Shown one piece after another: positions 42,416 through 50,384 of a stretch of DNA of 64,000 nt. The notes beneath the pieces are model-generated. The model was not told the origin of the DNA. It ran no database searches and was given only the letters and a program-made list of their open reading frames with translations. Source of the stretch: WJMT01 sp964624145 (GTDB lineage Bacteria; Acidobacteriota; Aminicenantia; Aminicenantales; Aminicenantaceae); NCBI GenBank assembly GCA_964624145.1, contig CAZUXT010000001.1, positions 124,001 through 188,000 on the forward strand, read 5' to 3'. A program made the translations under genes and the position numbers. Numbering within the stretch: position 1 is the first letter of the stretch; each line of letters starts with the position of its first letter.

Positions 42416-43389
42416 ATATCCTTAATTATTGGACCCGCCTTCTGAGACTGTTTTATCACTATCAAAAGAATTCGGTACATCTCCCTTACCTCCCCATACG
42501 GCTCTGGATCGAAGCAACGAGTCACTGCAACTTCCGCTGTGTGATGTGTCCCAACAAGGACCTTAAAAAACAAGACAAAGGATTTATGGAATTCGATGTC
42601 TACAAAAAAATTATCGATGAAGCCAAAGAATTTGTTTCTGATATAAACCTTGCCCACAGAGGAGAATCTCTCCTTCACCCAAAAATCGGCGATATGATCC
42701 GTTTGGCCAAAGAAAATCATATCTTTACCAAACTCCATACAAACGGCTCCCTGCTTACCGAAAAAGTTGCCCGCGACATCATATCCTCTGGCTTGGACAG
42801 GCTGTCCTTTTCCTTCGATGGTTTTAAAAAAGAGACTTATGAAAAAATAAGAGTGGGTGGTAATTTTAATAAAACGGTCCATAATATAAAAAGGTTTTTA
42901 GAGATAAAAAAATCACTGGGTTCAAAAAAGCCGTTCACTGTCATAGAAGTGATAAATTTCGATAATTTTCCCGAGCTGCAGTTAAAAAAAGAAAAGGAGA
43001 TTTTCCTCAATCAATTTAAAGGGCTTCTTTTGGACAGCTTCATCGCCAAAGAACTGCATAACTGGGCAGGCGAGATAGAAAAAAAGGGGAGTCAAGGCAA
43101 ATACTCCAAATGCCCGTTCCCCTGGAATGCCATGATCATTTTCTGGAACGGAGATGTTTCCCCCTGCACCCAGGACTTTTTCGGCGCCTACATCACAGGC
43201 AATGTAAAAGAAAATTCTCTCAAAGAGATATGGAACGGCCGTCCCATGGTTCAGCTCAGGAAAAAACTGGTTCAACAAGACATCGACGATCTAAAGACCT
43301 GTTCCAACTGCGACAGAATCTGGAGAAAGGGACTCCTTGGGGTCCCAAAAGAATACTTGTGGAAATTTATTATAAAGAGGATGCCATAA
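42412..43389 (+). CDS. radical SAM/SPASM domain protein
   Basis: 325 residues. The radical SAM cluster motif CNFRCVMC places Cys at 39, 43 and 46 (CxxxCxxC). The SPASM region holds CPFPWNAMIIFWNGDVSPC and the late CSNCDRIW for auxiliary Fe-S clusters. Its overall pattern (GESLLHP, NGSLLTE, SFDG) matches SPASM enzymes of the lipopolysaccharide/peptide-modifying type; the substrate is unknown. It overlaps the symporter gene by 4 bases, and the next gene has a promoter of its own. Confidence 0.88.
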   Translation: MNILNYWTRLLRLFYHYQKNSVHLPYLPIRLWIEATSHCNFRCVMCPNKDLKKQDKGFMEFDVYKKIIDEAKEFVSDINLAHRGESLLHPKIGDMIRLAKENHIFTKLHTNGSLLTEKVARDIISSGLDRLSFSFDGFKKETYEKIRVGGNFNKTVHNIKRFLEIKKSLGSKKPFTVIEVINFDNFPELQLKKEKEIFLNQFKGLLLDSFIAKELHNWAGEIEKKGSQGKYSKCPFPWNAMIIFWNGDVSPCTQDFFGAYITGNVKENSLKEIWNGRPMVQLRKKLVQQDIDDLKTCSNCDRIWRKGLLGVPKEYLWKFIIKRMP

Positions 43390-43456
43390 TATCCTTTCTG
43401 ACAGGATAGGGATAATGCCAGAAACCAACATATTCCCGGATTTGTCATCAGGAAAA

Positions 43457-43485
43457 TTGATTGCTTTTCCGAATTCAGCTAGAAT
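43457..43485 (+). promoter_or_regulatory. candidate sigma-70 promoter of the sulfatase-like gene
   Basis: TTGATT (43457-43462), 17-base spacer, TAGAAT (43480-43485). The leader to the ATG at 43503 would be about 11 bases without a Shine-Dalgarno. Confidence 0.48.
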
Positions 43486-43502
43486 TCAATATTGATACTG
43501 TC

Positions 43503-45467
43503 ATGAAAAACAGAAAACACTGCCTTTTCCTTGTATGTCTCGCTGTTTTCGTTCTAGCATCAACCGGCTGCCAAAAATCACAAACATCACCGTTCAAGGT
43601 ATACAGGTTTATCGATCATCTGGAAAAAGAAAACATTATTGCATCGCCTTTAAAAAAAACAGAGACTCTGACAGATGAGCTTTTCCCGATAAAATCATCC
43701 CTCATGAATGACCTTGGAACAGGATCAAATCCCTATCAATTGAAAAGAAAACTAAGACAGGGAAGCGGAGTCGTCAGCGCGCTTTTTGCTCCCCCTGAGA
43801 CTCACTACAGATTCGAGACCGAAATACCTGAAGAGAGCATTCTTGAATTCAGCATTGGAATCACAAGAGATGAAAACTCGGCAAAAAAAACAAGCCCCGC
43901 AGATTCTCAGGAGGACGGTGTCGTGTTTTTGGTCACAGTGGGGAAGGAGGCAGGAGAGAAAATTATCTTTCAAGAATACCTGCATTCTCCTCCGGAAACA
44001 GACAATCCCAGCTTTACTCAAACATTCCACAGCATCCAGCTGCCTCAAAGCCCGAAAAAAACCTTCATTTCTATCAAAACAAAGGGGAAAAAGCCCTACT
44101 TTGCTTACTGGATAAATCCGGTTATTTACAGAAAACGAAATAAGGAAACGAATGTCATCCTGATCTCCATTGACACCCTCCGCGCCGATCATTTAGGGTG
44201 CTACGGATACGAAAGAAACACGAGCCCTCAAATAGACAATCTTGCCTCCAAAGGAGCTCTCTTTATGAACTCCTTTTCCACCTCCCCGTGGACACTGCCT
44301 TCTCATGTCTCGATAATGACGTCTCTGTACGGGATCCATCACCAGGTTTATTACAGCGGTGAAAAAATAGCTCCCTCTGTTTTAACCCTGGCGGACCTAT
44401 TAAGAAAGAATGACTTTTTCACCTGTGCGTTTACAGGCGGCGGATTTGTAAGCGCCCAATACGGCTTTGCCAAAGGATTCGATGCCTACTATGAAGGAAG
44501 GGGAGGTGTCTTCCATATGAATTCCGCAGAGCTTATCTATGACTCCTTTTCCAACTGGATCGATAACAACAGGGGAAAAAGATTCTTTCTTTTTCTTCAC
44601 ACATACCAGCCGCACAATCCTTATGTCTGTCCTCACCCGCACAACACTCTCTTCCTTGATGAAAACGCACAGTGGAAGCACGTGAATTTTCTCGGTTATC
44701 TCGGCGGCAAACCCGGAATCTATAAAACACTTCCCGAGGCAGAGAGAAATAACGCTGTCGGTCTCTATGACGGAGAAATAAGCTACCTGGACGAGAACCT
44801 CATCGGGCCTCTGGTATCAAAGCTCAAAGAGACAGGCCTGTATGAAAAAACAATGATCATATTTACCAGCGACCACGGGGAAGAATTTTTTGACCATAAG
44901 GCTTGGGATCACGGGCACAGTTTGTACAACGAATCCATTAGAGTCCCGTTGATCATAAAATTTCCTGAAGATAAATTCAGCGGTGTGAAAATCCCCCACA
45001 CTATCTCTCTTGTGGATATCATGCCCACTATTCTGGAAGAGATGCGCATTGACAGCTCTGATATCCTCATTGACGGAAAAAGCCTGCTTCCCATGCTCAA
45101 AGGCAGGGAGAAGGAACACAGGACTTTTCTTGCGGATATAGGTGCCAATGTATTGGATTCACATATCCCGCAGAAGATCTCCATGAGCAAAGGAAAATAC
45201 AAATTGATCCTTAACAAAGAATTCCGTGAGGAAGACTTAACATATTTCATCACTCCTCCACCCAAGACAGCGCAAATAGAGCTTTTCGACCTTTTAAACG
45301 ATCTAAGGGAAGAACACAACATCGCAGAAAAAAACCCGGCTCTCGCCAATACGATCCTCAAGAGAATCAATGACATCTACAGCCAGGCAAAACAAAGAAA
45401 GTCAGAAAAAACAGAAATCGATGAAAAACTAAAGGAACAACTGAAAGCTTTGGGATATATCCATTAA
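43503..45467 (+). CDS. sulfatase-like (alkaline phosphatase superfamily) lipoprotein
   Basis: 654 residues. A lipoprotein signal ends at STGC (Cys23). After an unrecognised N-terminal domain (about 40-210) comes the sulfatase fold: NVILISIDTLRADHLGCYGY (metal Asp pair), STSPWTLPSHVSIMTSL, and IIFTSDHGEEF for the second metal site. The nucleophile position in PWTLPSH is Thr/Ser-type, not the C/S-x-P-x-R formylglycine motif, so this is likely a phosphodiesterase/phosphoglycerol-transferase-like member or an atypical sulfatase. The start at 43503 opens on the lipoprotein signal; the longer frame from 43461 would displace it. The stop codon lies in a palindrome shared with the next gene's start. 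Confidence 0.85.
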   Translation: MKNRKHCLFLVCLAVFVLASTGCQKSQTSPFKVYRFIDHLEKENIIASPLKKTETLTDELFPIKSSLMNDLGTGSNPYQLKRKLRQGSGVVSALFAPPETHYRFETEIPEESILEFSIGITRDENSAKKTSPADSQEDGVVFLVTVGKEAGEKIIFQEYLHSPPETDNPSFTQTFHSIQLPQSPKKTFISIKTKGKKPYFAYWINPVIYRKRNKETNVILISIDTLRADHLGCYGYERNTSPQIDNLASKGALFMNSFSTSPWTLPSHVSIMTSLYGIHHQVYYSGEKIAPSVLTLADLLRKNDFFTCAFTGGGFVSAQYGFAKGFDAYYEGRGGVFHMNSAELIYDSFSNWIDNNRGKRFFLFLHTYQPHNPYVCPHPHNTLFLDENAQWKHVNFLGYLGGKPGIYKTLPEAERNNAVGLYDGEISYLDENLIGPLVSKLKETGLYEKTMIIFTSDHGEEFFDHKAWDHGHSLYNESIRVPLIIKFPEDKFSGVKIPHTISLVDIMPTILEEMRIDSSDILIDGKSLLPMLKGREKEHRTFLADIGANVLDSHIPQKISMSKGKYKLILNKEFREEDLTYFITPPPKTAQIELFDLLNDLREEHNIAEKNPALANTILKRINDIYSQAKQRKSEKTEIDEKLKEQLKALGYIH

Positions 45468-45478
45468 CCCAGGTTAAT
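45463..45478. repeat. palindrome at the sulfatase stop codon
   Basis: ATTAACC-CA-GGTTAAT, a perfect 7-bp inverted repeat with a 2-base centre. It covers the TAA of the sulfatase-like gene and its AGG is the only ribosome-site-like sequence before the ATG at 45484. A near-identical palindrome lies at 47115-47127. Confidence 0.6.
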
Positions 45479-45483
45479 TATTC

Positions 45484-47118
45484 ATGAAAAAATTCACAAA
45501 CCTTTCTATAACAGACCTGCTTCCTGCAGAGGCAAGGCCTTTCCCAAGAGCACTTTTCCTGATACTGATCCTGAGCTTTGCCCTAAACATCATTGGCATT
45601 AACTGGGGGCTTCCCAGTCCCAGCTCCCGGGGATGGGCCCCAGATGAGATAACACCGGTATCTGTGACAAACGGGATGGAAACAAACTTTTCAAGGGGGT
45701 GGTCAGCCAGATTCCCGCCTCTTCACTTTTACACTCTATCTCTTTTTTATCTCCCTGTTTATTCCCTGGATGCCCTGAATATCATAAACCTGCCGGATTC
45801 ACGGCTTAATACGGTCTTTTTTATTATTGGAAGACTGATCAGTGTTTTTATGGGGACAGCCCTTGTGTTTATGGTCTATCTGTGCGGCTGTGAAATAATT
45901 GAGAAAAAATCAGCTCTCTTCGCCTCGTTCATCACGGCCCTGACCCCTCCCATTGTCTATTATTCAAAAACATCAAACACAGACATCCCCTATCTTTTCT
46001 GGTTTATCATAGCTCTTTATTTTTTCATACGGATATTGAAATACCATCACACGTTTGACTATATTCTTTTTGCTGCTGCAGCTGTATTCTCCATCTGCAC
46101 CAAGGACCAAGCTTATGCTCTTTTTGTTCTGACTCCGTTCATTATCATCATCTCTCTGTACCGGTACAACAAAGCCCACAGTAAAAACAAAAGTTTTCTC
46201 AAATCCTTATTCAACAAAAAAACAATACCAGCCCTTGTTACAGGAACTTCTTTATTTGTCATTATTTACAACCTTGCCTTTAATTTTCAAGGATTCAAAA
46301 GGCATTTTTCCTTGATCACAGGCGCAGCCAGAGGCATAAGGATTTTCAGCAATGATATTTCGGGTCATTCCCAAATGCTCTGGCAGACTGTAAAGCATTT
46401 GAATTTCATCCTGAGTTTTCCGATATTTGTCCTATGTATCCTTGGCTTCCTTTATGCCCTGACACGAAAAAAGAAAAATCCCCTCCTCTTTGTTGTTTTT
46501 CTCATCGCCCCTTCTTATTATATTTTTTTCATAAGCGTTCTGGGCAGAAATTATGTGAGGTATCTTCTCCCTATTTACATCATTCTGTCTTTTTTCGGGG
46601 GACTGTGCCTTTCCTACTTTCTCCATTCATCAAGAAGATTCAAATTTATAAAATATCTGCTTGTCATTCTTCTCTTTGTCAATTCCGCGGCCTACTCGCT
46701 TTCTGTAGACGTCATCATGGTCAATGACTCGAGGTATTATGTGGAACAATGGATGCAGGAACATATCAAAAAGCATGAATCCATAATGTTCATCGGCTTT
46801 ATAAATTTTCTGCCACGCAACAAAGGCTTCACCCATGTCACTTACATTCTCCGTCCGACCTACAACCAAATCAGAGAATCTAATTCTCGATATATCGTAT
46901 TCAATTCCAACCTTGTTAAATCCGCAACCCCTGTCCTGTATAAGAAAATAATAGATAATGAGGATGAATACAAACTGGTCTTGAGATACAAGTCTTCTCC
47001 CTGGTTGAATCTTCTGCCCGAACATCAAATAAGGGGAGACCGGGACATTGAAATAATCACGAACCTGAACCTCATAAATCCTGAAATCATGATCTTTCAA
47101 AAACAAGAAGGCTCTTAA
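45484..47118 (+). CDS. GT-C family membrane glycosyltransferase (PMT/ArnT-like)
   Basis: 544 residues with about eleven membrane helices and a soluble C-terminal part from about residue 425. The first outer loop has NWGLPSPSSRGWAPDEITP, whose DE is the GT39/ArnT-type catalytic acidic motif, and RFPPLHFYTLSLFYLP. It probably moves a sugar from a polyprenyl-phosphate carrier to a surface acceptor. There is no good ribosome site besides AGG in the palindrome upstream. Both ends of the gene lie against similar palindromes. Confidence 0.82.
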   Translation: MKKFTNLSITDLLPAEARPFPRALFLILILSFALNIIGINWGLPSPSSRGWAPDEITPVSVTNGMETNFSRGWSARFPPLHFYTLSLFYLPVYSLDALNIINLPDSRLNTVFFIIGRLISVFMGTALVFMVYLCGCEIIEKKSALFASFITALTPPIVYYSKTSNTDIPYLFWFIIALYFFIRILKYHHTFDYILFAAAAVFSICTKDQAYALFVLTPFIIIISLYRYNKAHSKNKSFLKSLFNKKTIPALVTGTSLFVIIYNLAFNFQGFKRHFSLITGAARGIRIFSNDISGHSQMLWQTVKHLNFILSFPIFVLCILGFLYALTRKKKNPLLFVVFLIAPSYYIFFISVLGRNYVRYLLPIYIILSFFGGLCLSYFLHSSRRFKFIKYLLVILLFVNSAAYSLSVDVIMVNDSRYYVEQWMQEHIKKHESIMFIGFINFLPRNKGFTHVTYILRPTYNQIRESNSRYIVFNSNLVKSATPVLYKKIIDNEDEYKLVLRYKSSPWLNLLPEHQIRGDRDIEIITNLNLINPEIMIFQKQEGS

Positions 47119-47127
47119 CCTGGTTAA
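47115..47127. repeat. palindrome over two convergent stop codons
   Basis: TTAACC-T-GGTTAA, a perfect 6-bp inverted repeat that contains the TAA of the GT-C gene (+) and the TAA of the 47124 gene (-). Its reverse complement differs from the palindrome at 45463 by one base in the centre. Confidence 0.6.
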
Positions 47128-49511
47128 TAACGGGGTTTGAACCGCAGAAAAAAGGGCACTCTCAAGGCCTCAGGAGAGACCCGGTTGACCTGAATATCCA
47201 CCCTGTAAAGATGGGTGTTCCTGTAAGAATAGAAGGGGAGTTCCGTGAGCACCAAAAATTTCTCCTGTTCCGAGGTCCTGCCTTTAAAAAACACCCTGTC
47301 AAAATAGCGGCATTCGACGCTGTGTTCCCCTCTTAAAGACCGGAATCCGATCTCTAATTTTTTTATTTCCCGCCATGAGGTGAAGAAGAATTGGTAATTT
47401 CTGTTGTCTTGAGAGATCCTGAACTCTCCGGGTCTTTGCATTTCAACCAAACGGCTTAATGAATAAAAAGTCAATTTTTCCAATGCGGGGAAATCCGCCT
47501 TCTGAGGGTGGATCAGAACCGCTCTGGGATAAAGCGCCAGCCACCAAAAAAGAAAGATAAAACTGATGATGGTGAACACCGGCGCTGCCCTTATTTTTTT
47601 ACTGAAAAAACAATCCCTCTTGGTGACATATCCCAAAATGAAAACAATGATGAGTCCGAGCCATATGTAATTCGGCACATAGGACAGATTGTTGATTTTA
47701 ATAAAGGAAGGCAGAAATCCGGGAATAGAGACATTCAGACTGCTGAGGAACAAAAACAGATCTCCGGCTCTGAATGTATGGATATGGGTCGTGGATTGAT
47801 AGAGAAAAGATGGATGAACCAGCAGCAGGACCGCGATGATGAAACTGGCCGCACATCCAAGGGAAAAAAGGCAGGAATAGACCTTTTTCCTGTTATAAAC
47901 AAAAAAATAACCCACAAACACGATCAAGATCCAGGATAAAGGAGTCAGAATCCTTCCCTGGGGGCAAAATCCCTGCCTGTGAGTCAAAAACGCATAGTTC
48001 AGAAGAAAGGGCACGGAGATAAAGAGAAGAGCGATGAGGTCTTTTTTGGAGCGCCGGAACATCTCCACGATCCCGGCAAAGAAAAAAAAGTAAAAAGGGG
48101 CGTACAAAAGCAGTCCGTCTCTCTGGTCAAGAAAGTAATCAAAAAAACTGTCGATCCTCAGCCAGGCCGGAATACTCAAAACCAGGTCTTTAAAAGCCTT
48201 TAGTTTCTCGGGCGTTAGAATGCCTTCGTATATGGAAATGGGATTGACAGTGCCGTAAAGTGAATAAACAAAAGAGTAAAACAGGACCACGGATACGGCC
48301 GGGAAAACCAGAAAACAGACGACTCGCCACCGGACCCTGTGTTCTTTGAGTAAAAAATAAACAGCTACCAGCAAAAGGGGCCAGAAGACCATATTGTACT
48401 TTAAGCCGAACCAGAAAAAAGTTGAAAGAAAAAGCCCGCACAAAACGAGCTGAAAAATAGATAAAGGCTTTTGAGAGCGCACTTTCCTGAACACATACAA
48501 AGAGAAAAACGCGACCACTATTTCCGGATAAAGATGTATGGAATAAAACAGGACAGGTACTGTAAAAGAATACAGGAACCAGAAAAAAAGAGAGATCTTT
48601 TCTTTTCTCCAGAGCTCCTGGAAAAAAAGAAAAAGCTGGATCCCGAGAAGGCACGCCCAAAAAGAGAGGCTCACACTCAAGACAAACGTGCGGGCTTCTC
48701 CATTAAAAAAACGGCTCAACCAGTAATGGGGCAGCATCAGAACGGATATGCCGGGAAGGTTTATGGGATAGATGTGTTGGTTCCCCTTTTTTCCGGCACG
48801 GGCGTATATCCCCAACTTCAAATCAGGGTACTTTTCTTTTGAATAAAAATGATAATAATCTCTGTTTAGATAATTGTTGGCTACGTTGATATCCCGGTCC
48901 TCATAAAGGCTGTGGGTCGTAAGAAGATAATAGGGCTCATCCCCGGTAAAATCCCTTCCGTTGCGGATCAGCACGAAGCTGCAGAGGTTATAGATAATAA
49001 AGGACACTATAAAAAGGGTGAATATTTTCTTTCTTAGGGAAAGCGCCCGGAACCAGCCCCCTAATTTTTCAAAGGATTCACGCACCCTTTCCAATCGGCT
49101 GACCTGAACCCATTTTATGATAAGAAAACCAAACACCATCAAAACGGCAAGGATTTTCAGCCTGACCTTTAAATCCCCTGCGGTTAGGTAATGAGACAGG
49201 AGAAAAGGAGAGAGAAGAGAGAGGCTCAAAGGCATAAAGGAAAACAGATCCTTCCTGATAAAAAAAGAAAATTCCTTTTTGAAAAACCGGCTCTCAAACG
49301 AAGCCGTGCCCCTCCATAAGAGAACGAGCGCGATAAAAAAAACAGCGGTCAGCAGGATCAAAAGCAAAACCGAAGGATGAAAGCCGTGGTCATCAATGGT
49401 GATAGAGTTAATTTTTAAACAAATAGAGAAATAAAAGGAAAGACCCACGGCAGTAAAGAACAAAAAAAGCAGCGCCGCAGGGAACCATTTTTTTTCCTTA
49501 TTGAGAATCAC
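47124..49511 (-). CDS. large polytopic membrane protein, probable GT-C glycosyltransferase
   Basis: 795 residues, about thirteen hydrophobic helices and a C-terminal soluble domain from about residue 660. After the fourth or fifth helix an outer loop reads NGRDFTGDEPYYLLTTHSLYEDRDINVANNY; the D-E in TGDEPYYL is the kind of acidic pair seen in GT-C enzymes. The protein is longer than most ArnT-like enzymes. It has a 4-base overlap with the acetyltransferase gene upstream (ATGA). The function is inferred from fold and neighbours only. Confidence 0.68.
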   Translation of the reverse strand: MILNKEKKWFPAALLFLFFTAVGLSFYFSICLKINSITIDDHGFHPSVLLLILLTAVFFIALVLLWRGTASFESRFFKKEFSFFIRKDLFSFMPLSLSLLSPFLLSHYLTAGDLKVRLKILAVLMVFGFLIIKWVQVSRLERVRESFEKLGGWFRALSLRKKIFTLFIVSFIIYNLCSFVLIRNGRDFTGDEPYYLLTTHSLYEDRDINVANNYLNRDYYHFYSKEKYPDLKLGIYARAGKKGNQHIYPINLPGISVLMLPHYWLSRFFNGEARTFVLSVSLSFWACLLGIQLFLFFQELWRKEKISLFFWFLYSFTVPVLFYSIHLYPEIVVAFFSLYVFRKVRSQKPLSIFQLVLCGLFLSTFFWFGLKYNMVFWPLLLVAVYFLLKEHRVRWRVVCFLVFPAVSVVLFYSFVYSLYGTVNPISIYEGILTPEKLKAFKDLVLSIPAWLRIDSFFDYFLDQRDGLLLYAPFYFFFFAGIVEMFRRSKKDLIALLFISVPFLLNYAFLTHRQGFCPQGRILTPLSWILIVFVGYFFVYNRKKVYSCLFSLGCAASFIIAVLLLVHPSFLYQSTTHIHTFRAGDLFLFLSSLNVSIPGFLPSFIKINNLSYVPNYIWLGLIIVFILGYVTKRDCFFSKKIRAAPVFTIISFIFLFWWLALYPRAVLIHPQKADFPALEKLTFYSLSRLVEMQRPGEFRISQDNRNYQFFFTSWREIKKLEIGFRSLRGEHSVECRYFDRVFFKGRTSEQEKFLVLTELPFYSYRNTHLYRVDIQVNRVSPEALRVPFFLRFKPRY

Positions 49512-50269
49512 GAATTACGGTCCTGCCCGGATTTGTTTCTTTGTTTTACCTTTCTTGCGGGAACACCGACAGCAATGGAATATTCAGGAAGCGATTTGTT
49601 GACCACAGCTCCGGCTCCGATCACAGAACCCTTTTCTATGTTGACCCCATCCAAAACCACGACAGAGGCTCCCAGCCAGCAGTCATCCCCTATGCGTATC
49701 CCTCCCCTGTCTATTGAAGGCTGCAGCATAATGGGTATATCGGTCCTTTCAAACCGGTGGTTTCCTCCGGCCACCAGATAGCAGTGACCGGCAAGAAAAG
49801 TATACGCACCCACTTCAATAATGGTCTCAGAAAGAAGAGAGCAATTTGCGGAAATATTGGAATAATCCCCGAGAAATATGCTCCCGCCTTTACAGCTCAG
49901 CGTGGTGTTGCGGCCGATATAGGTGTTTTTGCCGATCCTGATCCCTTCATTATCATCCCCTTTGGCATCCAATACAGAGTAGTCATCAATGAACGAATTG
50001 TCTGAGATGGATATCTTGTGAGGATGCCGGATGGTGATGTGATGGCCAAAAGCTACTCCCTTTCCTACTCTTTTAAACAGAAGCGTATAAAAGATCTTTC
50101 TCATAAAGATACCCAGGGCTCCGGGCATCCAGGAGAACAACAGGATAATAAGCTCGTATCTAATAAAACTCCAGAGGCCGCTTCGGCCGATAAAGAGCTC
50201 CCGGTATTTTTGAGAGGCGGATTTTTCCCCGATCAGTTCTTTCTGAACACTGGCTTTGTGTTCTTTCAT
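49508..50269 (-). CDS. left-handed beta-helix (hexapeptide repeat) acyltransferase
   Basis: 253 residues. An N-terminal hydrophobic/amphipathic part (about 30-65) precedes hexapeptide repeats (about 75-235), such as ISDNSFIDDYSVLD, IGKNTYIGRNTTLS and the closing IGDDCWLGASVVVLDGVNIEKGSVIGAGAVV. This is the WbbJ/maltose-acetyltransferase group that acetylates sugars or lipid-linked glycans. AAGGAAGGA lies before the ATG at 50269, and a promoter is predicted at 50296-50324. It is followed by, and overlaps, the GT-C gene. Confidence 0.9.
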   Translation of the reverse strand: MKEHKASVQKELIGEKSASQKYRELFIGRSGLWSFIRYELIILLFSWMPGALGIFMRKIFYTLLFKRVGKGVAFGHHITIRHPHKISISDNSFIDDYSVLDAKGDDNEGIRIGKNTYIGRNTTLSCKGGSIFLGDYSNISANCSLLSETIIEVGAYTFLAGHCYLVAGGNHRFERTDIPIMLQPSIDRGGIRIGDDCWLGASVVVLDGVNIEKGSVIGAGAVVNKSLPEYSIAVGVPARKVKQRNKSGQDRNS

Positions 50270-50295
50270 GCGGTCCTTCCTTAAGAGGTCAACTT

Positions 50296-50324
50296 ATCTT
50301 ACTCTAATTGACATTAAAATTCAA
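50296..50324 (-). promoter_or_regulatory. candidate sigma-70 promoter of the acyltransferase operon
   Basis: On the minus strand TTGAAT (plus 50319-50324), 17-base spacer, TAAGAT (plus 50296-50301). The leader would be about 20 bases and ends with AAGGAAGGA. Confidence 0.35.
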
Positions 50325-50384
50325 AATCAAAAGTAGGTATAAAATCATTCGAACCACTGATGAACTGCTTCCCCTACTTTCCCC

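Noticed and set aside
42118..42882. 254-codon minus-strand frame over the symporter/radical SAM junction
   Set aside because: Both plus-strand genes have clear catalytic motifs; the frame is antisense noise.
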